Source of the DNA: an uncultured Collinsella sp.
Lineage (GTDB): Bacteria; Actinomycetota; Coriobacteriia; Coriobacteriales; Coriobacteriaceae
Assembly: GCA_900549085.1 (NCBI GenBank)
Contig: URMO01000095.1
Location: forward strand, 1 to 6,557
Length of the DNA stretch: 6,557 bases
Direction of reading: 5' to 3'
In this document: piece by piece, positions 1 to 6,286 of the stretch
Layout of the letters: the number at the start of each line of letters is the position of its first letter
Position numbering within the stretch: the stretch's first letter is position 1
Position numbers and translations under genes: made by a program
The notes under the pieces: model-generated
What the model was told of the DNA's origin: nothing
What the model saw: the letters and a program-made list of their open reading frames with translations, nothing else
Database searches by the model: none

Positions 1-308
1 CCATAGCGCAGCAGCTCATGGCGTGCTTCGACGCGGCGCCTAGACAGGCAGAGCCCGCGTCTATCGAGGTCGAAAGCCTTTCGGAGTCTACGCAGGAGCT
101 CATCGACCGCAGCATTGCCGAGTTGCTGAGCGCGCGCGGGCTGGATGTAGCGTCGCTTGGTCAGAGCGACCGTGTGGACGTCATTCGCCACCTCAACGGC
201 AACGGGGTGTTCATGCTCAAGGGCGCCGTGGCCTGCGCCGCCACCGCGCTGGGCATCTCGGAGCCCAGCGTCTACCGCTACCTGCAAAAAGTCCGCAAGG
301 AAGGCTAA
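1..308 (+). CDS. YheO/DauR-type helix-turn-helix regulator, C-terminal part (5' end outside window)
   Basis: The frame is open from base 3 and ends at TAA 306-308, so only the last ~101 residues are present. The ATG at 18 is probably internal, because the frame stays open to its left. The C-terminal ~60 residues resemble the HTH_22 domain of YheO/DauR regulators: a helix around 'DRVDVIRHLNGNGVF', then 'LKGAVACAATALGISEPSVYRYLQK', where 'LGISEPSVYRYL' is the probable recognition helix. In the family an N-terminal PAS-like sensor domain precedes this; it would lie outside the window. DauR itself controls D-arginine catabolism, but the ligand here is unknown. The gene converges on ridA, and regulators of this family are often linked to amino-acid catabolism, so a shared theme is possible but not shown. 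The family call is fairly firm; the specific function is open. Confidence 0.8.
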   Translation, partial: IAQQLMACFDAAPRQAEPASIEVESLSESTQELIDRSIAELLSARGLDVASLGQSDRVDVIRHLNGNGVFMLKGAVACAATALGISEPSVYRYLQKVRKEG

Positions 309-320
309 ACGTTATCCCTT

Positions 321-348
321 GGGGACAGAGGGAAACGGATCATTTTTG
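321..348 (+). repeat. REP-like half-site, GGGGACAGAGGGAAAC type
   Basis: These 28 bases are identical to 1054-1081. They begin GGGGACAGAGGGAAAC and end in a T5 run followed by G. Here the element stands alone, without the inverted partner arm seen at 1008-1079. It lies between the regulator stop codon and the terminator at 363. Identity with a second intergenic site over 28 bases cannot be chance and indicates a dispersed repeat. No transposase gene lies in the window. Confidence 0.75.
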
Positions 349-362
349 TCGCATCGCTTGAC

Positions 363-400
363 AAAAGACCCTGCAGTTCACACGCACTGCAGGGTCTTTT
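363..400. terminator. Bidirectional rho-independent terminator between regulator and ridA
   Basis: The arms AAAAGACCCTGCAGT (363-377) and ACTGCAGGGTCTTTT (386-400) are perfect 15-bp inverted repeats around an 8-base loop. On either strand the GC-rich stem is flanked by an A run before and a T run after, so it can end both the incoming plus-strand regulator transcript and the ridA transcript arriving on the minus strand. It lies 54 bases past the regulator stop and 29 bases past the ridA stop. Confidence 0.93.
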
Positions 401-429
401 GCATGTCATGTTTTGTTTTCGCCAACGTC

Positions 430-807
430 TTAGAGAGCGGCGACGACCTCGATCTCGACCAGACCGCCGGCCGGAAGAGCGGCAACCTGGAAAGCGCTGC
501 GCGCGGGGAACGGAGCCTCGAACTTGGAAGCGTAGATCTCGTTCACGGCAGCGAAGTCGGCGATGTCGGCCAGGTAGACCGTGGTCTTGACGACATCGGC
601 AAAGGTGGCGCCGGCAGCGGTCAGCAGGGCCTCGACGTTAGCAAGGGACTGCTTAGCCTGGGCCTCGACGCCCTCGGGCATCTTGCCGGTTGCGGGGTCG
701 ATGCCCAGCTGGCCGGACAGGAACACCATGTTGCCGGTCTGGATGCCGGGGGAATACGGGCCGATGGCTGCGGGCGCGTTAGCGGAAGACACGACGGTCG
801 TGCTCAT
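430..807 (-). CDS. ridA: RidA family reactive enamine/imine deaminase
   Basis: This 125-residue cytosolic protein is full length for the family, which forms homotrimers. RidA hydrolyses reactive enamines and imines such as 2-aminoacrylate, made by PLP enzymes like serine/threonine dehydratase, to 2-ketoacids and ammonia. Matches to the family include 'NAPAAIGPYSPG' near the N-terminus with Tyr18, 'SGQLGIDPATG', 'VKTTVYLADIADFAAVN', and the signature 'PARSAFQVAALP' with the substrate-carboxylate-binding Arg103, followed by Glu120 in 'VEIEVVA'. The ATG at 805-807 has a good site, AAGGAG at 814-819, six bases upstream. The gene is monocistronic: the shared terminator lies just past its stop, and the next gene upstream is divergent. 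Its leader carries a large hairpin (840-887). RidA is well supported; the in vivo substrate is inferred from the family. Confidence 0.95.
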   Translation of the reverse strand: MSTTVVSSANAPAAIGPYSPGIQTGNMVFLSGQLGIDPATGKMPEGVEAQAKQSLANVEALLTAAGATFADVVKTTVYLADIADFAAVNEIYASKFEAPFPARSAFQVAALPAGGLVEIEVVAAL

Positions 808-839
808 GTTTTTCTCCTTACGATCAGATAGAGAGCGTG

Positions 840-887
840 AGCGCGGCGTTCACACCGGGAGGCACAATTCGGTCTGAACACCGCGCT
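840..887 (-). promoter_or_regulatory. Large hairpin in the ridA 5' leader
   Basis: Read on the ridA strand, AGCGCGGTGTTCAGACCG (887-870) can pair with CGGTGTGAACGCCGCGCT (857-840). This gives an 18-bp stem with one G-U pair and one G-G mismatch around a 12-base loop. It lies 32 bases upstream of the ridA start codon and is not followed by a U run, so it is not an ordinary terminator. The loop holds CCUCC, which could pair over a few bases with the GGAG of the ridA ribosome binding site. It matches no riboswitch consensus I can recognise. It could be a leader RNA element, an mRNA stabiliser, or a palindromic operator in DNA. Confidence 0.55.
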
Positions 888-948
888 TGATTTGGGATAC
901 TACTCAAGGTTTCCGCGCGATGCAAGATTATTATCACGTTGCGAGAAT

Positions 949-975
949 ATTTTATCGCCCAACGGCGCCTGTCAG
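949..975 (-). promoter_or_regulatory. ridA: Possible ridA promoter
   Basis: On the minus strand CTGACA (975-970; five of six bases of the -35 consensus) is followed after 15 bases by TAAAAT (954-949; five of six of the -10 consensus). The spacer is short for sigma-70, so this is only a candidate. Nearby AT-rich sequence at 926-938 could supply another -10. Transcription from here would place the 840-887 hairpin inside the leader. Confidence 0.3.
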
Positions 976-1007
976 CCGCTGAACGGCACGACCGGACGGT
1001 GAAGCTC

Positions 1008-1079
1008 AAAATGATCCGTTTCCCTCCGTCCCCATCGGATCAGGCGATCCATAGGGGACAGAGGGAAACGGATCATTTT
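1008..1079. repeat. 72-base palindromic REP/BIME-like element
   Basis: The left arm 1008-1033 and right arm 1054-1079 are 26-base inverted repeats with a single difference. The 20-base centre holds a second, coaxial hairpin: GGATC (1037-1041), AGGC, GATCC (1046-1050). Both share the midpoint 1043.5. The right arm is identical to the half-site at 321-348. It lies in the divergent spacer between ridA and the U32 gene and could fold into a long stem or a cruciform. A pair of inverted copies of a dispersed element is the layout expected of REP doublets or a small non-autonomous mobile element. Confidence 0.75.
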
Positions 1080-1147
1080 TGCTGCAAGGGCTGCTGAAGA
1101 CTTTATCCTGCTTGGGCCACAGGGCTCGTCTGCCGCAACAGCACCAC

Positions 1148-1179
1148 TATACTTTTGAATATCTGAGCATTTTGAAAGG
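1148..1179 (+). promoter_or_regulatory. Upstream signals of the U32 operon: -10-like box and ribosome binding site
   Basis: TATACT at 1148-1153 matches the -10 consensus at five of six bases, but no convincing -35 lies 16-18 bases upstream. AAAGG at 1175-1179, within AAAGGCAGG, is six bases before the ATG at 1186 and fixes that start. The remaining bases from 1081 to 1147 show no clear feature. Confidence 0.4.
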
Positions 1180-1185
1180 CAGGAT

Positions 1186-3678
1186 ATGACCGCAACCGCC
1201 AGTCGAACCACCAACCGCAGACCCGAGCTCTTGGCCCCCGCCGGAGGCCCGGAGCCCTTTGCCGCCGCACTCGCTGCCGGGGCAGACGCCATCTACTGCG
1301 GCATGGGAAGCTTCAACGCCCGCCGCAAGGCCACCAACTTTACCGACGAGGCCTTTGAGCAGGCCTGCCGTGCTGCACACCTGGCCGGGTCGCGCGTCTA
1401 CGTCACGGTCAACATCGTCATCAAGCAGTCCGAGATGGGCGATGCGCTGCAACTCATCCATCGCTGCTCCACGCTGGGCGCCGACGCCTTCATCATCCAG
1501 GACTGGGGTCTGTTCTTTGAGGTCAAGCGCACCATGCCCGGCATCGAGACGCATATCTCAACCCAAGCAAACATCCACGACGACCGCGGAACCCTTTGGT
1601 GCCGCGAGCAGGGCGCCGACCGCGTGACCCTCTCGCGCGAGCTTTCCATCGACGAGATTGCCGCCATTCACGATGCCGCGCCCGATGTGGACCTGGAGGT
1701 CTTTAGCCATGGCGCCATCTGCTTTTGCTACTCGGGCCTGTGCCTGCTTTCGAGTTTTGCCATGGCGGGACGATCGGCCAACCGCGGCATGTGCGCTCAG
1801 CCCTGTCGCCTGCCTTACGAGCTAATCGACGAGAACGGCCGCACGCTCTCCCCCGCCGGCCGCGAGCGTGCGCTATGTCCGCGTGACACCAACACTTCAC
1901 AGCTTGTTCGCCGTCTGTATGACGCCGGCGCCGCATCGCTCAAGCTCGAGGGCCGCATGAAGGCGCCCGATTACGTGTACTCAATCGTCGATGTGTATCG
2001 TCACGAAATTGACGACATGCTGGCAGGGGTCGCCGTTGCCAAGGACGAGGAAGCCGCCCGCCAGCGCCAGCTCAAGCGCTGCTTCAACCGCGACTTTACG
2101 CACGCCTATCAGGACGGCACCTCGGGCGACGAGATGATGAGCTACGAGCGCTCCAACAACCGCGGCCAGATCGTGGGCACGGTGCTGGGCAGCCGCCCGG
2201 CCAACCGCGATGTGCGCGGCCTCAAGCCCGACGACCGCCGTCGCCGCGCCGCCATCGCCCGCATTGAGCTGTTTGAACCCGTGGGCAAGGGCGACTTGTT
2301 GGAACTTCGCCACGATGACGAGTTCGACCAGTTCCTAACCACTATCGCTACCGATGATGCCGCCGCGGGCGACATCATCGAATGTCGCGTTCCCCGCAGC
2401 ATGCCCGAAGGCTGCCGCGTCCGCGTAATTCGCAGTCAGCGTGCCATTGACGCCGCCGGCGCCGCGCTCAAGCGCGATGTGCTGCGCCGCCGAGCTGTTG
2501 ATGTGTCCGTCGTGGCGCGCCTGGGCGAGCCGTTTACTGTCAAACTCACCTGCTGTGATAACCCCGCGCTCATCGCCACCGCCACGGGCTTCACCGTCGA
2601 GGCCGCCAAGACCCGTGCGGTTGAGGCATCCGACCTGGTGGAGCACGTCGGTCGCATGGGCTCCTCGCCCTTTGAGGCTGCGAGCTTTGATGTGACGCTC
2701 GATGAGGGCTGCGGCATGGGCTTCTCCGCTGTGCACAAGGTGCGCGCTGCCGCCTGTAAAGCGCTCGAGGAGGCCATTCTGGCACCGTACGAGGAGCGTG
2801 CGAAAACGCTCGAGTTGCCGGTGCTCGACAAATGTACGCGCGCCATGCCCGAGCATTACCGCGACGAGCCGCAAATCTGCGCCGCCGTCACCACGCTCGA
2901 AGCCGCCGAGGCAGCTCGTGCCGAGGGCGCCGCGCGCATCTATATGACCACCGATGCGCTCGAGGCTGTCGGACTCTCCCCTGCCGATGCATTTGAGCAG
3001 GGTATCGTGCCTGTACTCGACGAGGTCTGCCGCACCGTCGACCACGAGCGCGTCGATCCCTGGATCAATGCTGGAGCCACCGTCGCCGTCGGCAATATCT
3101 CCGAGCTCGCCGTAGCCGCGCAGGCCGGCGCCACAGCCGAGATTCGCTCTTGCCTGCCGGTGCACAACACGCCCTGCATGGAGGCACTTGCCGAGCGCGG
3201 CGCCGGTGCGTTTTGGCTCTCGCCCGAGATCACGCTCGACGAGATTGTCTCGCTCGGCGCCGCCGCGCCCGCTGCTCTGGGCATCACCGTCTTTGGCCGC
3301 CCGCGCGTCATGACAAGCGAGCATTGCATTCTGCAGGTTGCCAATGGCTGCATCCACGATTGTGCCAACTGCCGCCTGCGTGCCCGCAAGCTCTCGCTCA
3401 AGAATATCGACGGAAAGGTCATGCCCGTCCGCACCGACATCCACGGCCGCTCTCGCCTGTACGATGCCTACCCCATCGACCTCACGCCGCAGGTTCCTCA
3501 GCTGCTCGATGCCGGTGTGCGTCGTCTCATGGTGGACGGAACGCTGCTCGAGACGGATGAGGTGGGCCGTGCCGTCGCCCGCGTCCGTCGTGCCGTCGAA
3601 GCAGCGCATGCCGGCCGCAAGCCCGCCGCCCGCCTACGCGGGGCGACCTCGGGCTGCATGTTTGTGGGAATCAGCTAA
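1186..3678 (+). CDS. U32 family protein with DUF3656, RlhA-like (23S rRNA cytidine hydroxylation type)
   Basis: This is an 830-residue cytosolic protein. Residues ~12-300 form the U32 TIM-barrel domain, opening 'PELLAPAGGPEPFAAALAAGADAIYCG'. The family signature is at 171-189, 'EVFSHGAICFCYSGLCLLS', matching E-x-F-x2-G-A-I-C-x4-G-x-C-x-L-S. With 'NRGMCAQPC' it supplies Cys179, 186, 203 and 207, the usual iron-sulfur ligands. A barrel-like segment (~326-418) and a DUF3656-like segment (~436-537) follow. The C-terminal part carries another cysteine group (714, 722, 726, 729). Proteins of this type were first annotated as collagenase/peptidase U32. E. coli RlhA, which has the U32 plus DUF3656 arrangement, makes 5-hydroxycytidine in 23S rRNA. 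At ~650 residues RlhA is shorter, so this protein has an extended C-terminus. The pseudouridine synthase 15 bases downstream supports an RNA-modification role over proteolysis. U32 membership is certain; the exact target is inferred. Confidence 0.92.
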   Translation: MTATASRTTNRRPELLAPAGGPEPFAAALAAGADAIYCGMGSFNARRKATNFTDEAFEQACRAAHLAGSRVYVTVNIVIKQSEMGDALQLIHRCSTLGADAFIIQDWGLFFEVKRTMPGIETHISTQANIHDDRGTLWCREQGADRVTLSRELSIDEIAAIHDAAPDVDLEVFSHGAICFCYSGLCLLSSFAMAGRSANRGMCAQPCRLPYELIDENGRTLSPAGRERALCPRDTNTSQLVRRLYDAGAASLKLEGRMKAPDYVYSIVDVYRHEIDDMLAGVAVAKDEEAARQRQLKRCFNRDFTHAYQDGTSGDEMMSYERSNNRGQIVGTVLGSRPANRDVRGLKPDDRRRRAAIARIELFEPVGKGDLLELRHDDEFDQFLTTIATDDAAAGDIIECRVPRSMPEGCRVRVIRSQRAIDAAGAALKRDVLRRRAVDVSVVARLGEPFTVKLTCCDNPALIATATGFTVEAAKTRAVEASDLVEHVGRMGSSPFEAASFDVTLDEGCGMGFSAVHKVRAAACKALEEAILAPYEERAKTLELPVLDKCTRAMPEHYRDEPQICAAVTTLEAAEAARAEGAARIYMTTDALEAVGLSPADAFEQGIVPVLDEVCRTVDHERVDPWINAGATVAVGNISELAVAAQAGATAEIRSCLPVHNTPCMEALAERGAGAFWLSPEITLDEIVSLGAAAPAALGITVFGRPRVMTSEHCILQVANGCIHDCANCRLRARKLSLKNIDGKVMPVRTDIHGRSRLYDAYPIDLTPQVPQLLDAGVRRLMVDGTLLETDEVGRAVARVRRAVEAAHAGRKPAARLRGATSGCMFVGIS

Positions 3679-3693
3679 CCGAAAGGCTTACAC

Positions 3694-4353
3694 GTGAACG
3701 AAGAACCTCAAGTCCTCTACTGCGACGCCTGGCTCATGGCCATCGACAAGCCCGCCGGCATGATCGTCCACGGCGACGGCACCGGCGAGCGCACGCTCAC
3801 CGACTACGCCAGCGATCTGCTGCTGGCGATGGGCGACGGCTTTGCCGCGACCGACATGCAGCCGCTCAACCGCCTGGACCGCGACACCACCGGCGTGGTG
3901 CTGTTTTCGCTCGACAAGCAGACGCAGCCCGCCTTTGACCAGATGGTCATCGACCACGCTTTCGAAAAGCACTACCTGGCGCTCGCCGAGGGCAAGATCG
4001 ACTGGAACGAAAAGCTCATCGACAAACCCATCGCCCGCGACCGTCACGACAGCCGCAAGATGCGCGTCGGCGCCAGCGGCAAGCCGTCTCAAACGCGCGT
4101 GAAGGTACTCAAGCGTCTTAAGAGCCGTCGTGGCCTGCCCGCGCGCTCGTATATCGATGTCGAGCTGCTCACCGGCCGCAAGCACCAGATCCGCGTGCAC
4201 CTGGCAAGCGAGCGTCATCCCCTGGTAGGCGACGAGCTCTACGGCACGCCGCGTCCCTGCGGCCTGATGCTCCATGCCCACAGCGTGTCCTTCACGCATC
4301 CCGTAACCGGCGAGCACATCCACATCGAAGCCCCCTGCCCCTGGGAGCCCTAA
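3694..4353 (+). CDS. RluA-type RNA pseudouridine synthase without S4 domain
   Basis: This 219-residue enzyme isomerises uridine to pseudouridine in rRNA or tRNA. It opens directly with the catalytic domain: 'VLYCDAWLMAIDKPAGMIVHGD', then the motif-II region 'PLNRLDRDTTGVVLF' with catalytic Asp62, then 'LLTGRKHQIRVHLA' (159-171) and 'HPLVGDELYG'. The residue before Arg60 is Asn where many RluA/RluC/RluD proteins have His; several family members carry Asn there. No N-terminal S4 RNA-binding domain is present, as in RluA itself and short Firmicutes/Actinobacteria homologues. The start is GTG at 3694, with GAAAGG at 3681-3686 seven bases before it. Fifteen bases separate it from the U32 stop, so the two are cotranscribed. 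Which uridine is modified cannot be told from sequence. Confidence 0.92.
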   Translation: MNEEPQVLYCDAWLMAIDKPAGMIVHGDGTGERTLTDYASDLLLAMGDGFAATDMQPLNRLDRDTTGVVLFSLDKQTQPAFDQMVIDHAFEKHYLALAEGKIDWNEKLIDKPIARDRHDSRKMRVGASGKPSQTRVKVLKRLKSRRGLPARSYIDVELLTGRKHQIRVHLASERHPLVGDELYGTPRPCGLMLHAHSVSFTHPVTGEHIHIEAPCPWEP

Positions 4354-4390
4354 ACCACCACAATGGGGACAGGCACCTTTGTGGTGGTTT
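4352..4390. terminator. Shared terminator between the pseudouridine synthase and DeoR genes
   Basis: AAACCACCACAA (4352-4363) and TTGTGGTGGTTT (4379-4390) form a perfect 12-bp stem with a 15-base loop. A T run closes the stem on both strands, giving bidirectional termination for two converging operons. The last two bases of the pseudouridine synthase stop codon lie in the stem. The loop contains GGGGACAGGCACC, the opening of another GGGGAC-type repeat, so the terminator appears to have formed from or around such an element. Confidence 0.8.
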
Positions 4391-4404
4391 TGGCCTTGTC
4401 CCAT
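4363..4404. repeat. GGGGACAGGCACC-type REP-like sequence
   Basis: ATGGGGACAGGCACC (4363-4377) is imperfectly inverted relative to GGCCTTGTCCCAT (4392-4404), overlapping the terminator stem. The first eight bases of its core, GGGGACAG, are those of the elements at 321 and 1054, but the rest differs, suggesting a related repeat type. It fills most of the gap between the two convergent operons. Confidence 0.45.
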
Positions 4405-4406
4405 CG

Positions 4407-5153
4407 CTAGACCGTGATGACGTTGTCCATTATCTGGTACTTGGCGGGCACCTCGCCCGCGGTGATAATCGTTGCATCGCGGAAGTCCGCGAACTTGACG
4501 GGCGCCACCATACCAAATTTGCTGGCGTCCGAGATTACGAAGCGTTTGGCGGTATGGCGCATCGAGATACGCTTGACCTGCGCTTCCTCGATATCCGGTG
4601 TGGTGAGACCTTGCTCGGCGGCGATGCCATTGGAACCCCAAAAGCCGCAGTTGAAGTTATAGCGGTCTAGGGTTGCCAAGGCATCGGGACCGACGAGCGC
4701 CTCGGTCTCGGGCTTGAGCTCGCCGCCCAGCACCACGGTACGCATACCGCGCAGGGCGAGATGCTGAGCATGGAGCACGGAATCGGTCACATAGGTGACG
4801 CCGTCGAGATGCGGGAGATGTTCGATGAGCTTGAGGGTCGTGGAGCCCGAATCGATATACACAAAGCTCTCAGGCTCCACCAGGGCCGCGGCACGGGCGC
4901 AGATGCGCTCCTTGTCGTCGTTATGGAGATCGCTGCGCTCGCTGATCGTCAGGTCGCGCGTCACGTGCGCGCGCTCCAGACTCGTCGCGCCTCCGTGCAC
5001 CTTGGCGATACGGTGCGCGCGGTCGAGCGTTTGCAAGTCACGGCGAATGGTGGACGATGTCACGCCCAGGGCTTCGGCAAGCTCCGGTACGGTAACCGAG
5101 CCGGCCTGCTGCACCATCGACACGATCGCGTTGAGCCTATCTTCCGCAAGCAT
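4407..5153 (-). CDS. DeoR/GlpR family transcriptional regulator
   Basis: The protein has 248 residues, typical for DeoR-family sugar-metabolism repressors. Residues 6-56 are the winged helix-turn-helix: 'RLNAIVSMVQQAGSVTVPEL', then 'LGVTSSTIRRDLQTL' and 'KVHGGA'. Residues ~70-245 form the effector domain, with 'YIDSGSTTLKL' (Asp101 to Thr106), 'VVLGGEL', 'ALVGPDA', 'GLTTPDIEEAQVKR' and 'SDASKFG' (Lys212). In the family this domain senses phosphorylated sugars, and binding usually releases the DNA. The start is ATG at 5151-5153, with AGGAGG at 5162-5167 eight bases upstream, inside the last codons of the oxidoreductase. Only three bases separate the two genes, so they share a transcript and are probably translationally coupled. 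It likely controls its own operon through the repeat array at 6287-6415; that is inference. Confidence 0.94.
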   Translation of the reverse strand: MLAEDRLNAIVSMVQQAGSVTVPELAEALGVTSSTIRRDLQTLDRAHRIAKVHGGATSLERAHVTRDLTISERSDLHNDDKERICARAAALVEPESFVYIDSGSTTLKLIEHLPHLDGVTYVTDSVLHAQHLALRGMRTVVLGGELKPETEALVGPDALATLDRYNFNCGFWGSNGIAAEQGLTTPDIEEAQVKRISMRHTAKRFVISDASKFGMVAPVKFADFRDATIITAGEVPAKYQIMDNVITV

Positions 5154-5156
5154 CGC

Positions 5157-6236
5157 TTACTCCTCCTCGGGGTACACGACTCCCCAATCGGCGCGGAGCT
5201 TGGTCATCAGCTCCATAACATCAGAAGCATAGCCCAGAAGCTCGCGCTTCGAATCATCGCCGGCAACGGCCTTCTCCAGGTCGGCCATCTCGTAGCACAG
5301 AGCGTATGCCTCGGTGCCAGCGTGGACCTCCTCACGGTGACCGTCTGCAGTCCACACAATGGTCGCATGGTCGGCACGCGGATACTCGTTGACCTCGATA
5401 TAGCACTTATCGAAGCTGATAACCGAGCGCTTGGGCTGCTTGGAGTGGAGCGTAAGGCTCACGACGCCCAGCTGCTGCTCGGCGTTACGGCAGACAATGC
5501 CGCCCGCAACGTCGACACCGGTCTCACAGGTATTGCCCAGAGACACGACCTCGGCGGGTTGGCTGGCCATAAATAGGCGCATGACGGAGAGCGCATACAC
5601 GCCAATGTCGAGCATGGCGCCGCCGGCAAGACTACGGTTGTAGAAGCGGTTGGTCAGGTCACCGTACTCCTTATAGCTGCCAAAGTTGAGCTGGGCGAGG
5701 TTCATGCGGCCAAAGTCGCCTGCATCCATGCGACGGCGCAGCTCCTGATACAACGGCATGTGGAGCACCGTGGTGGCATCCATAAGGACCACGTTGTGCT
5801 CGTCGGCGATGGCACGGGCCTCGTCGAGCTCGGCAGAGTTGAGGGTAATGGCCTTCTCGCAGAGCACGTGCTTGCCGGCAGCCAGCGCGGCACGCAGATA
5901 GGTGATATGCGTGTTGTGCGGCGTGGTGATATAGACGGCGTCGATGTCCGGATCGGCGTAGAGGTCCTCAACCGTCTCGTACACCTTTTCGACGCCATAC
6001 TGCTCGGCAAAAGCCTGGGCCTTGGACAGCGTGCGGTTGGCGACACCCGCGAGCTTGCGACCGGCCAGAGCGAGGGACTGGGCCATTTGGTTGGCGATAA
6101 CGCCGCACCCGATCACGGCCCAGCGGAGCTCGGGGGTCGTAAAGATATCATCGGGGAACGGCTGATCCTGGACCGAGGCAAACGCCGCCTTTGCGGCTGC
6201 CGCGGAGTCGAGTGGAACCTGCTTGGAATCTGCCAT
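5157..6236 (-). CDS. Gfo/Idh/MocA family NAD(P)-dependent oxidoreductase
   Basis: I chose the ATG at 6234-6236 (359 residues) because AGGAGG at 6242-6247 lies five bases upstream. An in-frame ATG at 6293 would add 19 residues but lacks such a site. The N-terminal Rossmann domain begins at ~38 with 'RWAVIGCGVIANQMA' (Gly43, Gly45 of the nucleotide-binding turn), followed by 'DAVYITTPHNTHI' and 'GKHVLCEKAITLN', where Glu127-Lys128 is the family's conserved EK pair with Ala in place of the usual Pro. The C-terminal domain has 'GGAMLDIGVYALS' (205-217), the family's substrate-site segment, with Tyr214 where many members have His. Such enzymes oxidise or reduce sugars, inositols or diols. The pattern resembles the dihydrodiol dehydrogenase/glucose-fructose oxidoreductase branch. 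The substrate is unknown; pairing with a DeoR regulator suggests a sugar derivative. The first ~35 residues are an Ala-rich extension before the Rossmann fold. Confidence 0.93.
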   Translation of the reverse strand: MADSKQVPLDSAAAAKAAFASVQDQPFPDDIFTTPELRWAVIGCGVIANQMAQSLALAGRKLAGVANRTLSKAQAFAEQYGVEKVYETVEDLYADPDIDAVYITTPHNTHITYLRAALAAGKHVLCEKAITLNSAELDEARAIADEHNVVLMDATTVLHMPLYQELRRRMDAGDFGRMNLAQLNFGSYKEYGDLTNRFYNRSLAGGAMLDIGVYALSVMRLFMASQPAEVVSLGNTCETGVDVAGGIVCRNAEQQLGVVSLTLHSKQPKRSVISFDKCYIEVNEYPRADHATIVWTADGHREEVHAGTEAYALCYEMADLEKAVAGDDSKRELLGYASDVMELMTKLRADWGVVYPEEE

Positions 6237-6286
6237 GAATGCCTCCTGCGTCGTGAAAAGTCTTTCAATTCTGACAGCTATATATT

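Noticed and set aside
157..831. 224-codon plus-strand frame over the terminator and ridA
   Set aside because: It overlaps the regulator end in another frame, crosses a strong terminator and is antisense to ridA. Its Gly/Asp-rich translation is typical of a shadow frame.
840..940. T-box or another known riboswitch class upstream of ridA
   Set aside because: The T-box consensus (GGGTGGNACCGCG) and other cores I know are absent. Only the plain hairpin is supported.
972..1292. Small minus-strand frames in the ridA/U32 spacer (824-1009 and 972-1292)
   Set aside because: They run through the palindromic repeat and into the U32 gene antisense. No ribosome binding site of note and no recognisable protein.
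2335..3609. 424-codon open frame on the minus strand inside the U32 gene
   Set aside because: It lies wholly antisense to a gene with clear U32 motifs. Long antisense frames are expected in GC-rich genes with biased third positions. It shows no recognisable domain and no good ribosome binding site.
3688..4641. 317-codon open frame on the minus strand across the pseudouridine synthase and the end of deoR
   Set aside because: It is antisense to one well-identified gene, out of frame with the other, and crosses their shared terminator. No family resemblance.
4761..5576. 271-codon plus-strand frame across deoR and the oxidoreductase end
   Set aside because: It is antisense to two well-supported genes, with no domain of its own.
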